In this document: one piece after another, positions 1 through 10,849 of the stretch
Numbering within the stretch: the stretch's first letter is position 1
Layout: the number at the start of each line of letters is the position of its first letter
DNA from: Bemisia tabaci
Taxonomy: Eukaryota; Arthropoda; Insecta; Hemiptera; Aleyrodidae
Length of the DNA stretch: 64,000 nt
Direction: 5' to 3'
Assembly: GCF_918797505.1 (NCBI RefSeq)
Contig: NC_092797.1
Location: 49,760,157-49,824,156, forward strand
Program-made: the position numbers and the translations under genes
The notes under the pieces: model-generated
What the model was told of the DNA's origin: nothing
Seen by the model: only the letters and a program-made list of their open reading frames with translations
The model's database searches: none

Positions 1-116
1 GTTTCAAATGCTGATTTTACAATACGAAAATGCTAACATAACATTTTAATTTGTATGTTTTGCAGTGGGCGTAGTTACATTAGCATTTGTTAAAATGTAA
101 AATCAGCATTTGAAAC
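1..116. repeat. palindromic repeat, MITE-like
   Basis: The first 21 bases are the exact reverse complement of 96-116, with about 75 bases between the arms. Such a short element with perfect ends looks like a MITE. The window starts exactly at the repeat edge, so a target-site duplication cannot be checked. Confidence 0.6.
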
Positions 117-640
117 TTGTCGGACATCTTTTTAACAGTATAAATGCTAAATCAACATTTAATTTCTTTCCGTGCAGCGGTCTGGGGGTAACTTCCGTTT
201 GATCTCCCTTAAAGATACATTTTATAACATCTTGTTCAGAACTTTACCTATATCTGAACTTTTCAATGCGAGAATCATTTTCTCCAAAGCTTTTGAAGAG
301 GAAGCATTGAAGGTTTTTCTAGGTCAAACCTTGCCTAACAGCTCATTAGCTTTAATAAATCAATACCTGGTGAAAGCTCTACCCAAATGAATAGATGAAG
401 GAGTCTAAGAACATTTTTGCAATTTATCGAAAAATACAATTAAATTTGAAAAACTACATCAAAGCTTCAATGTGCACTGAATCTAGTGGTGCCGTCAAAA
501 ATCAATTTTTGTTGCTGGAAACATTACTTTTGACCACTTTTCGGCTCAATACTCCCCTAAACCCCCCCCCCCCCCCCTCAGAATGCGCTCTCCTTATTTT
601 GAAAAAGGCGCTAAAAATTGCCCTTGCTCACCAATGGCGT
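117..640. other. no gene seen; C homopolymer at 562-577
   Basis: AT-rich sequence upstream of the kinase gene. Small open frames are present but none looks like a protein. A run of 16 C occurs at 562-577, a likely place for length polymorphism or assembly error. Confidence 0.5.
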
Positions 641-641
641 G

Positions 642-924
642 GGACCCAAAAATGGCGGTGCTTTGTTTTGGTTTTTGAGTATGGGAGGAGGGCAATAGGA
701 GGGTCATTGCCAACTTTTGACGGTTATCACCGACCGCACTTGCTGCCAACCTTACCACATCCAAGATAATTTTTCTCAAAAATTGCATACGATTAGCCCT
801 AAAAATACGTGAAGAAGTCGCAATAGTGCATTTGGGTCAATTTTTCGTTACGATAAGCAAAGAAAACTACATTTTGAGTCATTTTGCATTACATTATTTT
901 ATGGCGTCCGCCATTTTTGGGTCC
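642..924. repeat. inverted repeat upstream of the MAPK gene
   Basis: A 17-bp perfect inverted repeat pairs 642-658 (GGACCCAAAAATGGCGG) with 908-924. The arms are short and do not extend cleanly, so this may be a decayed MITE or part of the proximal upstream region. Confidence 0.35.
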
Positions 925-939
925 TAAGGGCTCCATTCA

Positions 940-1093
940 GCCTAAGCCTAAGATGGCTAAGCCAATCAGAGGTGGCAACACCAGTGGCCATACTCTCTCA
1001 GTATAGGTACTCTATCGAATCCCGTTGAGTTCCCGTCCCCCTTTTATCCCTTGTTTTATTGTTTTGAGTCGAGCGAAGTTATCAGTCGTGAAA
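940..1093 (+). promoter_or_regulatory. putative core promoter and 5' UTR of the MAPK gene
   Basis: A CCAAT-type motif (GCCAATCAG) lies at about 960-968. Arthropod initiator-like TCAGT sequences occur at about 998-1002 and 1082-1086. No TATA box is evident. The start codon at 1094 is in good context (AAAATGG) and is the first in-frame ATG, although the frame is open upstream to about 1025. The transcription start is inferred from motifs only. Confidence 0.35.
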
Positions 1094-1218
1094 ATGGCGG
1101 CCGAGGGTTCGGAAACTAATGCGCGGAATAGTGAAAGTGTTCGGGGTCAAATATTCGAAGTTGGACCAAGATACACAAATTTGGCTTACATTGGAGAAGG
1201 TGCTTATGGAATGGTCGT
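1094..1218 (+). CDS. rl: ERK-type MAP kinase, coding exon 1
   Basis: Encodes the N-terminus of a cytoplasmic/nuclear proline-directed Ser/Thr kinase, the last tier of the Ras-Raf-MEK-ERK cascade. It holds 41 full codons plus two bases. A short Ala/Glu/Asn-rich leader (residues 1-17) is followed by the conserved block [20 protein letters not shown], which contains the start of the Gly-rich ATP loop G-E-G-A-Y-G-M-V (about residues 34-41). The exon ends at GTAAGT (1219) in phase 2, splitting the valine codon after GMV. The ERK1/2 leader is variable while the block from RGQ onward is near invariant, and that holds here. The start at 1094 is chosen because upstream in-frame sequence has no ATG and does not resemble ERK. 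The symbol assumes orthology with Drosophila rolled. Confidence 0.95.
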
Positions 1219-3108
1219 GTAAGTACCAGTTCAAGTACTCTAACTGTCGTTATAATTGTGTTTTGGCAACAGGTTGGCCCCTTCTCCCCAGATCCAGCCA
1301 CTATTGTTGCGATGATATTTGCCAATATTAATGGTCTGCTCCTACATTAAACACCATTAAATCAAATCCGTGACTGTTCTCGTCTCATAGAATCACACCC
1401 TTGTGTTCTTATCAGTGCCCGTACTGTATATGAAACATGGACACAAATGTGAGGTTTTAAGTCTGTCGAAATTGCGTCTCCTTCGGACGACAATGCATCG
1501 TTGGGTCCATTTTCATGCTTGAGGAAATGCTACCTAATTTAGTGCAACATGATCGGAGTGCATTGCTGGATGGCGATTCTGACATCCTTTGACGCCATCA
1601 GTTTTGTAACACCATTCAGAGTTCCTATGTGCCGTAAAAATGAAAAACAGTCCCTGAGTAATGAGTGGGAATGTTTCTGAAGCGACATGAACTCGGATGA
1701 TGAAATGTTATTTGATATCATATCCTGTCGTAAGATTATCATCCTCAAGGAGAATATCTGTGGCGTCGAGTCTGGCCTTAAGTAGGTGCTTACTTAGTTG
1801 TGATGCGCAATGGATTTTTTCATTTTGGGATATTAGATACTTATTTTCAGGCTTTCGTGTTATCCCTGAACCTTTCCATCTCATTCTATACGGTGATCAT
1901 TTCTAATGCGCTTTTCATTTTATCAGGGTATGAAAATAAGTATTTCGTTGCTTGAATCGCTGTTAATTCACAGTTTTACCACACACTGAATTTTGAATTT
2001 TATAGTTACAATTATTTTCCATGACACTTATGAAATAAGTGTTCTAACTGCCACAAGGTCCTTCCGTAATTCTAGCACTGTCTAAAGAATCAATTAATAG
2101 AAAGGTATCATAGGTAGGAGAGTCAAGTTGAATTTTTTGAGGCTTCTAGAAAAGTGTATTTAGAGTCACAGGAGTAGAGAGCGCGTTGCACAAATTTAAT
2201 TTAAACTCTGAAATTGGGCAGATAAATGAGCCCTAGTTTTCAATGTTTGCCTTAAGGTGAATCCAGGCTTGGAACTTCGCGATTTGGCCACCACATCGCG
2301 CTGCTCAGAATAGCCGTATATATTTGCCAAATAATAAAAACCGTAATACTTATTCAAGATTGGGGATCCAGAGGATACAGCAACATACTTGAGGAACACT
2401 CAGTAAAAAAATCTTCCCAAAATTCCCAAAAATGAAGTCGTAACTACGGCGGAAAGTAATTCCCATTGCGGCAATGGGAGAGAGATAGACAGAACAAGAG
2501 GGATTCGGTTAAGAATATTCTTTGACATGTGTTTTCAAAATGATCAACTATTCAAAAAAAAAAGTCCTCAAAGTAATTAAATCCTTTATTTTTATTAAAA
2601 AAAGAAAATACCAGTTTGTGGAAAAGAATAAAGAACCAATACTTTGTCTAGGATACAAGTAAAAGAAGTTGGATTTCAATTTGGTTCAAATCCAGTCTAA
2701 CCTTTCCAGAATAATCATACTCTTCATGTATGAGAAATTACTTTTTTATAAAGTTGAAAAGAAAATTAGGAGTCGGTAAATTTTAGGACTAAAATTAACC
2801 ATCATAATTTATTTTCAGACCTTGCAAGGCAAAAGTAATTTTGATCTGAGATCTTTATGAGTCCACTTTACCACGGTCCACGGTTACCTGAGGCTGGCTT
2901 GATTAGGGACGGAGGGGGATGGGGCTTTATGTATGGTAGAGCGCAGGATTATACTTTAAGTGTAAAAAAACAAACAAACAAAACAAAAACAAAAAAAAAC
3001 ATCATAATGAGGCAGTAAAAATTATTTTGTTTTGTTTCTTTTTTTTCTCTTTTTTTTCCCTCTCATTATTTAGCCTTTGAAGAGCCAGAGACCCCAGATA
3101 TTTGTCCT
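1219..3108. other. unannotated intron sequence with A-rich and T-rich tracts
   Basis: No coding exon or clear inverted repeat from 1219 to about 2940. Low-complexity A-rich sequence (about 2965-3000) is followed by a T-rich tract (about 3023-3060). Confidence 0.4.
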
Positions 3109-3270
3109 AGGTAGAGTCTGTGCTGACTAAGTCTATGCACTTCTAGACTGCAACAGAAGATTGTCTGTCATCATTTTTGCATGGAAAGTAAATAAAAGTA
3201 AGTAAAAAGATGATGGATCTTCTGTTGCCGTCTAAACATGCGTAAACTTTAGTTGCCGAGAACTCTACCT
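3109..3270. mobile_element. palindromic MITE, single copy in window
   Basis: The left arm starts AGGTAGAG and contains GCAACAGAAGAT. It is matched in reverse complement by the right arm ending CTCTACCT, giving imperfect arms of about 70 bp around an A-rich centre. No other copy was noticed. Confidence 0.55.
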
Positions 3271-3860
3271 TGGTTGGTCCTGGCGTTCACCTGTGATGAA
3301 GAAGAACAGCCAAGTACTAAAAAAATTTTATTTGGATTGTTGATTTGGAAATTGTTATTAGGATTACATGATTCATAATTTCCTCAATTATTGTTGCTGT
3401 GGGGATGAAGCATTTTTTGCAAAAAGGCTTATCAGAGGAAAAACCTGAGAACTAGAGGAAAGCAGATTTGAGTCAAGAGATACCAAATACTATGATACTT
3501 GATGGTAAGATTCAACTATGTGCTGTGCAAAACCAGCCCCCCCCCCTTTTTTTTTTTCGGGAACTGTTAGTGGCTGAAAGTGCAGGATTCAACTCCTCAT
3601 TACTGCAGTGCAGGCTGTGGCTAGATGTTAGTTGAAGGATAAGTGTAGTAAGTGCAGGATTAATATCTGAGGGTCTTTTCAGTAAAAAATTGTGATTTTT
3701 CCATCCTTCCTATGTAAATGATGAAAATTGTGCATCATCGTTTCTTAGCTCACAAATACTTTTGGCCACCCGCTCATTTTCAATACTACATTACCTACTA
3801 CAAATATCTCTACCAAAAGGGTAATTCTCACCGTAGATAAACCGCAAAAATAAATTACAG
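3271..3860. other. nothing recognised; C/T homopolymer near 3538
   Basis: Unassigned intron. A run of C followed by T at about 3537-3558 is the only distinctive feature. Confidence 0.4.
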
Positions 3861-4290
3861 CTGGAAAAATCGCGTACTTTGCGTAGTATTCAGTTGAAAA
3901 TGGCGTATAATTTTTTTATTTTATACAAAACCACTGGAAAACTCGCGTGTCTTCTGAATTTTCATCCAAATTTGCATAAAAATGTTTTAAGAATCAACAC
4001 AGGTCAAAACGGACGCCATGCATGCAACAATTCGAACTCCGAAGTAGTCATGCGGTATCACGCGAAAATGAAGGAAAATCTTAGCTTTTCTCCTGTCTTT
4101 ATAACTACTGACGTGTATGAATGTAGGAATGCTCGCAACATTATCTGCGGAAATCAAGCGCGCAACTTTTCGATCTCCGGTGTAGGTATGTGGTATCACG
4201 CGAAAATGAAGAAAAATCTTAGATTTTTGCCTGAAAATACGTCGGCGACTGACGTTCATGAATGCCCCGATGTTCATGAAAAAAATATTT
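3861..4290 (+). repeat. family Q, first copy (tandem ~126-bp monomers)
   Basis: The left part repeats a CTGGAAAAATCGCGTA motif at about 75-80 bp spacing. The right part holds two tandem monomers (about 4010-4140 and 4135-4265) marked by GGTATCACGCGAAAATGAAG. The same layout recurs at 11930-13560. The overlapping open frames on both strands are by-products of the repeat. Confidence 0.6.
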
Positions 4291-4353
4291 AAATCCTTAA
4301 CATTTTCAAGTAGCGAACCACCATTGGTTCCCCTTTGCCGAACCGCGCCCAAT

Positions 4354-4647
4354 ACTGCTGGGCCAAGGAAAAATATATACATTCAAGAGTTAAAAGTCGC
4401 CAATTTTCCTCCAGTATAATATTTATTTTTGAGAAAAGTTATATCGATGACCGAAGTGCAATACCACGTACCTCCATTGCGATTTTTCAAAATTGTTGCT
4501 TCTACCTATTCTATTCTTTCTGAGGAAAGCAAACCCATTTGTAGCTTGAAATGTATGCGGAATATTTGAAGGAAAACATTTAAGTGTAAGTTTCCCAAAG
4601 AATTCGTGTTTCATGAGATGAAATATGGCGATGTCCAAAGGCTTATA
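4354..4647. mobile_element. diverged family C MITE
   Basis: The left end CTGCTGGGCCAAGGAAAAA and the following block resemble family C. The right half carries a C-like TTCGTGTTTCATGAGATGAA segment. A foreign segment at about 4443-4490 is inverted relative to similar segments at 40792-40840 and 58020-58065, so this copy may itself be interrupted. Confidence 0.35.
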
Positions 4648-4700
4648 TCAACGGTGAAACTCCCGAACCGAGTATCTCGGTTTGCAACGGTGCGGAGTAT

Positions 4701-5520
4701 CTGCCGTGCTAAGGAAGAACGCCGTATGAACATTCGAGAGTTGCCATATTTCCTTCAATTAAATCTGTACCTTTGAGGAAAGTTTTATATATATATATAT
4801 ATATATATAAAGCCGCTTTACAACGCACTCTGGCGTTCTACGACACCCAAACGCCACTTATGCCTGTCTTCTCAGAGGTTATCGGGCAACCGACACCGCA
4901 ACATCTCTTCGTCAACGCCCTGCCGCCAACCCTTTACGGGACGTCCCCGTCGCCTCTTCCCAGGTGGTACCCAATCCAAAACTTGTTTGGGCAACCTCTC
5001 CTCCGCCATTCTTTGCACATGTCCATACCAGCATAACTGCCTGGACATGACGTCGTGCACGATATCTTTCTCAACCTTCATCACCTGGCGAATTCTCTCA
5101 TTACGGACACGGTCCCGTCTCGAAATGCCGGCAGATCGCCGCCAAAAATCCATTTCAGTTGCCCTCAACATTTCTTGCGTTCTTTTCGTCAAAGGCCACA
5201 CTTCTCTACCATAGAGCACGATACTTTTCACGATGGCGTCATATATTCGGTGCTTGTTTGCCTTTGAGATGCTCTGATCCCAGAGCACCCCGTTCAGCAT
5301 CGCGATGACTCTCCTGCCCTGGATGATCCTGTCCTTAATTGCTCTATCCAAGTTATGCATATTTTTCCTTGAAATTTTCAGGGACTTTAAGCGAAATTGC
5401 GAAAAAAATTATTCAAAAACTATTAAGGAAAATATTCATAAGTTTACCAGGAAATTCGTGTTTTATCAAAGGAAATTCGGCAACGCTTGAAGGTCCATAC
5501 GGAATTTTCCTTAGCACGGT
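4701..5520. mobile_element. family C MITE interrupted by a LINE fragment
   Basis: The left end CTGCCGTGCTAAGGAAGAAC starts at 4701 and the right end ...CCTTAGCACGG closes at about 5519. Without the 4785-5349 insert, this would be a normal family C element of about 250 bp. The C half-sites are intact, so the LINE arrived later. Confidence 0.8.
4785..5349 (-). mobile_element. 5'-truncated non-LTR retrotransposon (LINE) remnant
   Basis: On the minus strand an open frame runs from the upstream junction to a stop at 4872. It encodes about 160 residues typical of the end of LINE reverse-transcriptase ORFs: VKSIVLYGREVW, then an RRSAGISRRDRVRNE-like segment, LCWYGHVQRMAEERLPK and GKRRRGRPVKGW. The catalytic RT core is absent, as expected for 5' truncation. 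The 3' end on this strand meets an (AT)n tract at about 4786-4810. AAGTT flanks both sides (4780-4784, 5350-5354), a plausible target-site duplication. The apparent ATG at 5360 belongs to host element C, not the LINE. The clade (RTE/Jockey/CR1-like) is not resolved. Confidence 0.85.
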
Positions 5521-5734
5521 AAACTTCCCGTCATAATTTCTTTTTCAATCGGCAAACCACTCAAAGTTATTTTTTAAACACTTCCACGATTTTTCTTTCT
5601 GTGCTAAGAAAATTTTGTGAAAACGTCAAGGAATGATGTTGATTTGTTCTCTTTAAAAAAAAAATTAAATGAGAACGGAGATTTTGAACTACCAGAAACG
5701 AGATACGTAGTCGAAGAGTTTCATCGTCGATACG

Positions 5735-5974
5735 CAGGGTTGCTACTGTCAGGGAAAACCGGGAAATGTCAGGAAAATGACGAAAATGCCAGAGAAAATT
5801 GTCAAATCACCTTTATTTGCTTTCTAGAATGGGTTTGCGGTTTCGAACAACAAATGCCTGAAAACTATTTTCAATTATAATGCCTTCTTAACCATCCGTC
5901 ATATCTTCAATTGTCAGGGAATTTCGCCAAAATGTCACAGGGAATTTTATTTTCTAAATTCTGTGGCAACCCTG
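5735..5974. mobile_element. family D MITE
   Basis: Begins CAGGGTTGCTACTGTCAGGG and ends TCTGTGGCAACCCTG, with internal TCAGGGAA repeats. It is flanked by GATACG on the left (5729-5734) and GATGCG on the right, a near-match of six bases. Confidence 0.75.
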
Positions 5975-6520
5975 GATGCGGTGTTTTCCTTCAGTACGGC
6001 AGAATAAATCCCGTCTCGTCGGTTCGCCCTCTTACTTGATCCTGGGATGGGAGGAGAGAGGAAGATACGTTCGCAACGATACGGAAATCGAATTTCATTG
6101 CACGTGGCTAATCCCATCGAAAGAATTCCCTGAACTTTCTCAGGTGATACCTAAATATACCCGATGAGATAACCGCTCCCTCGCAGCGTGAGGTGCCGAA
6201 CACGACGTGAATTTTCCCGCGAAAAAATTCGCACTCGATCTTACCCCCTTTGACGTGGAAGCTCATTCGCTGATGGGTAAACTAACTCCCTTCCTTTGCC
6301 CGCCGCTTCCCATTCCGCGGATTGGGTATTCAAGTCACAAGTCGTCGTTATCCTCACGAAAGAACGTATCTACGTTCCATTGTTGCCAGATTTCCCCAAG
6401 CAATTCGAATTTTTACCAGGAGATATCGGACATTTCTAACTGAAAATTTCGTCGATTTTTCTCCTGATCTCTTGTGGAAATCAGAAAAGGTTTGAACAAA
6501 AATTGCACAAGTATATTCTC
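5975..6520. other. no feature recognised
   Basis: Intron between the D element and the nested E/F/G block. Open frames here show no recognisable domain or splice logic. Confidence 0.4.
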
Positions 6521-6581
6521 CAGGGTGTCTACAAGTCCAAAAATAGTACTGATTTTTTAAGGGCGGTCTGGAAGTACTGAG

Positions 6582-7189
6582 CAAGATCCATCCATATAGG
6601 TCAGTCATTGCGCAGATTTCCCCGCTCGGGGTAGGCCCTTTCCATTGGCTCGTGACGTCAGCATTACTGCCGCGAAAACCAGAAAAGTCGGAAACAATGC
6701 TTTTCTTATGGGAGAGGGCAACTTTTTTCTTAACGAGTCATTTAAATTTCTTACTTTTAAATCCTTTGAAACTTTCTGAGTGTCGAAAGAAACGTTCAGA
6801 CATTAGTATTCAGGGTTTCGATTTTGCCGAATTTGTGTTCTTTCATTTTTACAGTTTACTCTGCATCAGCCATTTTTACACGCGAATCTATACCACTAGA
6901 TGGCTTGTTACATCGCTGACTTTAAAAATCATTTAAAAATATAAAAAACGCAAATTCAGCTGAATTTAAACCCTGTACGCTAATGTCTAAACGTTCTTTT
7001 CGACACTCAGAAAGTTTCAAAGGATTTAAAAGTAAGAAATTAAATGATTCATTCAGAAAAATTTGCTCTCTCCCATAAGAAAAGCATTGTTTCCGACATT
7101 TCTGGTTTTCGCGGCAGTAATGCTGACGTCATGCGCAGAAAATTCTCATTTCAGTTTCGGGAATGACTGACCTATATGGATGGATCTTG
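6582..7189. mobile_element. family F foldback element, hAT-like, inside E
   Basis: A 608-bp palindromic element with ends CAAGATCCATCCATATAGGT and its reverse complement. Long arms include the TGACGTCA-type segment near 6655/7122 and the ATTTAAAAGTAAG region. A perfect 8-bp TSD, GTACTGAG, occurs at 6574-6581 and 7190-7197. Eight-base TSDs point to hAT-type mobilisation. No transposase is encoded. Confidence 0.85.
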
Positions 7190-7403
7190 GTACTGAGTAA
7201 GTGCGGAAATTCCTCATAAAGGTCCGGGTTTTTTTTAAATTTGTTGTCATTTTTGTCGCAATTTGAAATTTTTCTAATTTCGTCGAATGGGGGTACTGAA
7301 AAAGTACGGATTTTTTCCGTTGGAGGAGGTACAGAATTTCTCGAGAATGTACTGAAAAAGTACTGTAAAAGTACTCATTTTTGACCAGCCTGTTTTAGTA
7401 GAT

Positions 7404-7656
7404 CGTCACCTTCCAGGCAAAGTATCACAAGCGCCATGCGACGTTTAAAAATTTCCGCCGCCATTTTATTTTTTCACAGAGAAATAGTTCAACGAAGCTG
7501 TCCGAAAATTTCACTGAATTTTCTTTGTGCTGTCGATGAAATTTAGTGAAATTTCCAAACAGATTCAACCAACAATTTCTCAGTAAAGAAATAAAATGGC
7601 GGCGGAAATTTTTAAACGTCGCATGGCGCTTGTGATACTTTGCCTGGAAGGTGACG
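7404..7656. mobile_element. family G palindromic MITE inside E
   Basis: A 253-bp element with about 70-bp near-perfect arms, starting CGTCACCTTCCAGGCAAAG. It is flanked by AGAT on both sides (7400-7403, 7657-7660). A diverged half of the same family may lie at about 30016-30142. Confidence 0.8.
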
Positions 7657-7666
7657 AGATACCCTG

Positions 7667-8096
7667 TTCTCGTGAAAAAATGGATTCTTCGAGTAGATTT
7701 GGCAACCTCGGAATGGAGTTACGTTCCTTCGTTCGGGGAACGCCGAAGTGATTTACTAGGCCAGATCACGTCTTGAAATCATGACCCTCGGCGACCGGGC
7801 GGGAAAAATCGCTTCCCTCCGGAAAGTCGGTGGAATAATAAATTATTACCGCGGTCACGCCATTAACAAAATAAATTCTCCCGGCTAGATAGGCAATCGC
7901 CGTGTCAACTCAATATTCGCTCCGACCCGTAAATTTCGCTGTGATTTCCTCCGTTTTTCACGGCGGTTTCCGTTGCTCGCCCTTTCCTACGCCGCCTTTT
8001 TCTCTTATCTCCGACGAGGAGATAAATCATCTTCGAGTATGACTGTCGCACCACCCGCGCCCTTCTGTCTCGCCGTAGGGTTGTGCTTGTTGTGTA
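7667..8096. other. no feature recognised
   Basis: Mixed-composition intron, slightly more GC-rich than its surroundings. No coding or repeat assignment. Confidence 0.4.
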
Positions 8097-8351
8097 CCGC
8101 CGTGCTAATATAGAACGCCGTATGAACATTCCAGAATTGCCAAGTTTCTTCCGACAAAGTGGTTATTTTTTTAGGAAAGTCGTGAATATTTTTCTTTGAA
8201 ATTTTTATAGGAACTTTCGGTAAAGTTACGAACGAAATTATGTGAAAAATTGGAAGAAAAAGTTTATAAGTTTATCAGGAAATTTGCGTTTTATTGGAGG
8301 AAATTTGGCAACGCCTGAAGGTTCATACGGCGTTTTCCCTTAGCATGGCAG
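8097..8351. mobile_element. family C MITE
   Basis: A 255-bp copy from CCGCCGTGCTAA to CATGGCAG. Flanks are TGTA on the left and TGTG on the right (3 of 4 match). Confidence 0.75.
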
Positions 8352-8368
8352 TGTGGTCGCTCCTTTAA

Positions 8369-8735
8369 CAGCCCCTTTCCTTAGGGTTGAATTCATAGTC
8401 GTTCCTTGGCTTACACTGGAAAAAAAAAAAGAAAAAAAAAAAAAAAAAAACAAAACACATTGAATCCAGAGTCCAGACTCTTGAAAACATTGACAAGAAA
8501 AAATACTCTTGATTCAATCAGATTTTTGCTTAAATCAGAAGGAAATCCGCTCAAATTGAGAGGCTTGGTTCTTGATTTAAGCAAGAATCCGATTGAATCA
8601 AGAGTATCTTTTCTTGTCGATGTTTTTAAAAGTCTGGACTCTAGATCCAATGTTTTTTTTCCAGTGTACATTGTGATTAAGGAAGGTGCAAGGAGATCCT
8701 TGACATTAAGTCCTCACCAATTAAGTTTACACACA
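8369..8735. mobile_element. family M element, split by H
   Basis: The left part, GGGTTGAATTCATAGTCGTT, and the right part, GTGATTAAGGAAGG...AGATCCTTGA, match the M segments near 34660 and 57597. The H element at 8414-8666 lies between them. Confidence 0.5.
8414..8666. mobile_element. family H MITE
   Basis: Palindromic ends CACTGGAAAAAA / TTTTTTCCAGTG flanked by TA on both sides. Arms contain TCCAGACTCTTGAAAACATT and GATTCAATC motifs. A second copy is at 15861-16089. The long open frame across it is a palindrome artefact. Confidence 0.8.
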
Positions 8736-8950
8736 GAAATCAGTTTACTGCGACAGGAAGTCGCCATCTTGATTCTTGTATTTTCTCCATTGTCTTCATG
8801 CCAAAATGACGTAAGGCGATCTTCTATCGCAGTCCGTAAATGCGCGAACTTGTTTAGCCTGGACTCGAGCATCATAAAAAAGGAAAATTTTTGCAAACCT
8901 CGAGTTGAATTCTGCAGCGAATTTCAAAATATAAAAATGGATCTGCACGA

Positions 8951-9115
8951 GGGATTAAAATATTCGCTATTGCAAAAAAGTACAAAATATGGAAGGAAAA
9001 TTCATTGACCAACTTTGTGTTATAGGTGCGAACTTACACTAAAAATTCACAAAATTCGCAATATATTTTCTTGCATATTTTGTACTTTTTGTAAAGGCGA
9101 ATCATTTTAATCCCT
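8951..9115. mobile_element. palindromic MITE (GGGATTAAAAT ends)
   Basis: The left arm GGGATTAAAATATTCGC...AAAAAGTACAAAATATG pairs with the right arm CATATTTTGTACTTTTTG...ATTTTAATCCC. A related single arm occurs near 34828-34890. Confidence 0.65.
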
Positions 9116-9326
9116 ATGAGGATACATTTCTAGAGTTATACAACTGAATTTATTCGAGTTTTGTAAGTAAACCATACGGAACCTCCTAATGGCACTTATG
9201 TTGTTTCGTAAATGAGCTAGAAATATTAATTCCTAATTGTGAGATGTAGTCTATGTTCTCACATTTTCACACGCCCGTTCGCCCGCCAACTTTTCTCAGC
9301 AATTTCTAAAGTGATCAAAATTATTG

Positions 9327-9446
9327 AAAAGCTCAAAATTAAAATTGATAACTCACTTGCACGTAGATCATAAATTAAAATCAGACCGGTTTTTAATTAT
9401 TAATCTAGGTGCAAGCGAGTTACCAATTTTAACTTTTAGCTTTTTT
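9327..9446. mobile_element. short palindromic MITE
   Basis: About 35-bp imperfect inverted arms: AAAAGCTCAAAATTAAAATT with AACTCACTTGCAC, matched by GTGCAAGCGAGTT...TTTTAGCTTTTTT. Confidence 0.6.
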
Positions 9447-9657
9447 ATGATTTTAAAAATCTCGTGCAGTCCTCTTCACGTTAGATCAAAATTATTTGCC
9501 ATTTTCTTCGTTTTCCCCCTTGACTTTCGACTTTCGACCCTTACAAAGTTCCCCCTTCGAAATTTTCAGAGCCTCTCCTTTTTTGCGATAGGGCATTTTC
9601 TGCACCGCTGATTCAGGGCTCTCGCTCTCAGTCTCCTCTCGCTGAATTCTCCACCTT

Positions 9658-9967
9658 AGAGTCCCTTTATACTGAGAGTCAAGACAATTTGAATCCATTT
9701 CTGATTGGTTCCCGTATTTTAGGCCTCCACAGTGTCACAAACGGGAATAAAGATTACATTTTCACCAATTGCAAAGATTATAATCTGGAATGGACCAGGG
9801 AATTACGGGTTCGGCAAGGAACAAACGGAATGAGAGGAGGAACGGAGAAAGGCATTTGAGAATGGGCCGATCAAAGATTACGAAAAACGTTCAATTTCTG
9901 TAATCTTTATTCCCGTTTGTGACATCCATGAGCCGAATTGTCTTGACTCTCAGTATGAAGGGACTCT
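9658..9967. mobile_element. family K element
   Basis: Ends are AGAGTCCCTTTATACTGAGA and its reverse complement. It contains a CACAAACGGGAATAAAGATT segment inverted near the right end. Related copies lie at 57103-57537 and 60381-60515. Confidence 0.7.
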
Positions 9968-10141
9968 ACTCCACCCATGTCTCGACAGAAAATTTTCAGG
10001 AGAGCTAGCTCCAGGAGAGGAGGATTGAAATAGGTCACCTACGTGATGGTGTAGGGTGAGCGAGAAGGATTAAGATCCATCCAAACGTCAAATTTCAACG
10101 TCTAGTATTATAGGATTACCCCCCGAAAAACGGAGGATAAC

Positions 10142-10306
10142 CAGTGGCGTGGCGTGAATTGCGATATATCGATTGTTATGCCATTTAAACCTATAGAAAA
10201 GGATCGATAAACAGGGCGTTCGCAGCGAACACCTTGATAATCGATTCTTTACCATAGGTTTAAATGGCATAACAATCGATATATCGCAATGCACGCCACG
10301 CCACTG
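10142..10306. mobile_element. family A hAT-like MITE (identical-arm type)
   Basis: A 165-bp near-perfect palindrome from CAGTGGCGTGGCGTGAATTG to GCACGCCACGCCACTG. A perfect 8-bp TSD, AGGATAAC, lies at 10134-10141 and 10307-10314. The centre holds GTTCGCAGCGAAC. CAGTG-type ends plus 8-bp TSDs indicate a non-autonomous hAT element. Confidence 0.93.
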
Positions 10307-10454
10307 AGGATAACGTCATCCCGTCGCTCGCCGTGTTACTTAGTGCTCATCATCGTCTTCCACCTTGGTTTCATCAATCAGTGATGAATTGCACTAGATC
10401 CTCCGCGCGCTCTGTCGCTCGGTCGTGCGGTGGGAAAAGCAGTATGTGCAGAAA

Positions 10455-10849
10455 TCGTCGCTCCTTGCGTAAAGGCGTACCTCGATTTTCTCATGAGCCC
10501 CAAAAAGCATGGATCAGGGTTGCCACAGTCAGGGAAAACCGGAAATGTCAGGGAATTTTAAAAAGTATGGGCAAACCCTGAAATGTCAGGAGAAATGACG
10601 AAATGTTAGGGAAAATTTGTTAAATCACCTTCATTTGCTTTTTATGTCGAGTTTGAGGTTTCGAACAACGAATATTTTGCCTGAAAATTATTTTCAATCA
10701 TACCTTCTTAACCATCCGTCACATCTTCAATTGTTAGGGAATTCCACCAAAATGTGTCAAAAAAATCAGGGAAATGTCAGGGAATTTCATTTTCTAAATT
10801 CTGTGGCAACCCTGGAAAGAGAGATACGTCCTAACGTCAGAGAGGCGAC
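10455..10849. mobile_element. family S palindrome interrupted by D
   Basis: The left arm CGTCGCTCCTTGCGTAAAGG and right arm CGTCCTAACGTCAGAGAGGCG are the two halves of family S (about 120 bp in intact copies at 20453 and 54266). The D element occupies 10515-10814. Confidence 0.7.
10515..10814. mobile_element. family D MITE inside S
   Basis: A 300-bp copy from CAGGGTTGCCACAGTCAGGG to CTGTGGCAACCCTG with several TCAGGGAA repeats. No clear TSD. Confidence 0.8.

Larger units (their letters stand above)
6521..7666. mobile_element. family E MITE broken by two later insertions
   Basis: Left end CAGGGTGTCTAC at 6521 and right end ACCCTG at 7661-7666. Both sides are flanked by TTCTC, consistent with the 5-bp TSDs of the other E copies. 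The body is a GTACTGAAAAAGT-type repeat. F (6582-7189) and G (7404-7656) are inserted within it; removing both restores the E sequence. Confidence 0.75.

Noticed and set aside
3879..4382. Overlapping 137- and 131-residue frames on both strands
   Set aside because: Both arise from the tandem Q monomers, which happen to lack stops; the peptide repeats internally.
4786..4810. AT microsatellite as an independent repeat
   Set aside because: Its position at the 3' end of the LINE remnant makes it more likely the element's tail.
8406..9008. 200-residue plus-strand open frame
   Set aside because: It runs through family H and its neighbouring MITE; the sequence is palindromic and Lys-rich at the start because of an A tract. 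No domain or splice logic.
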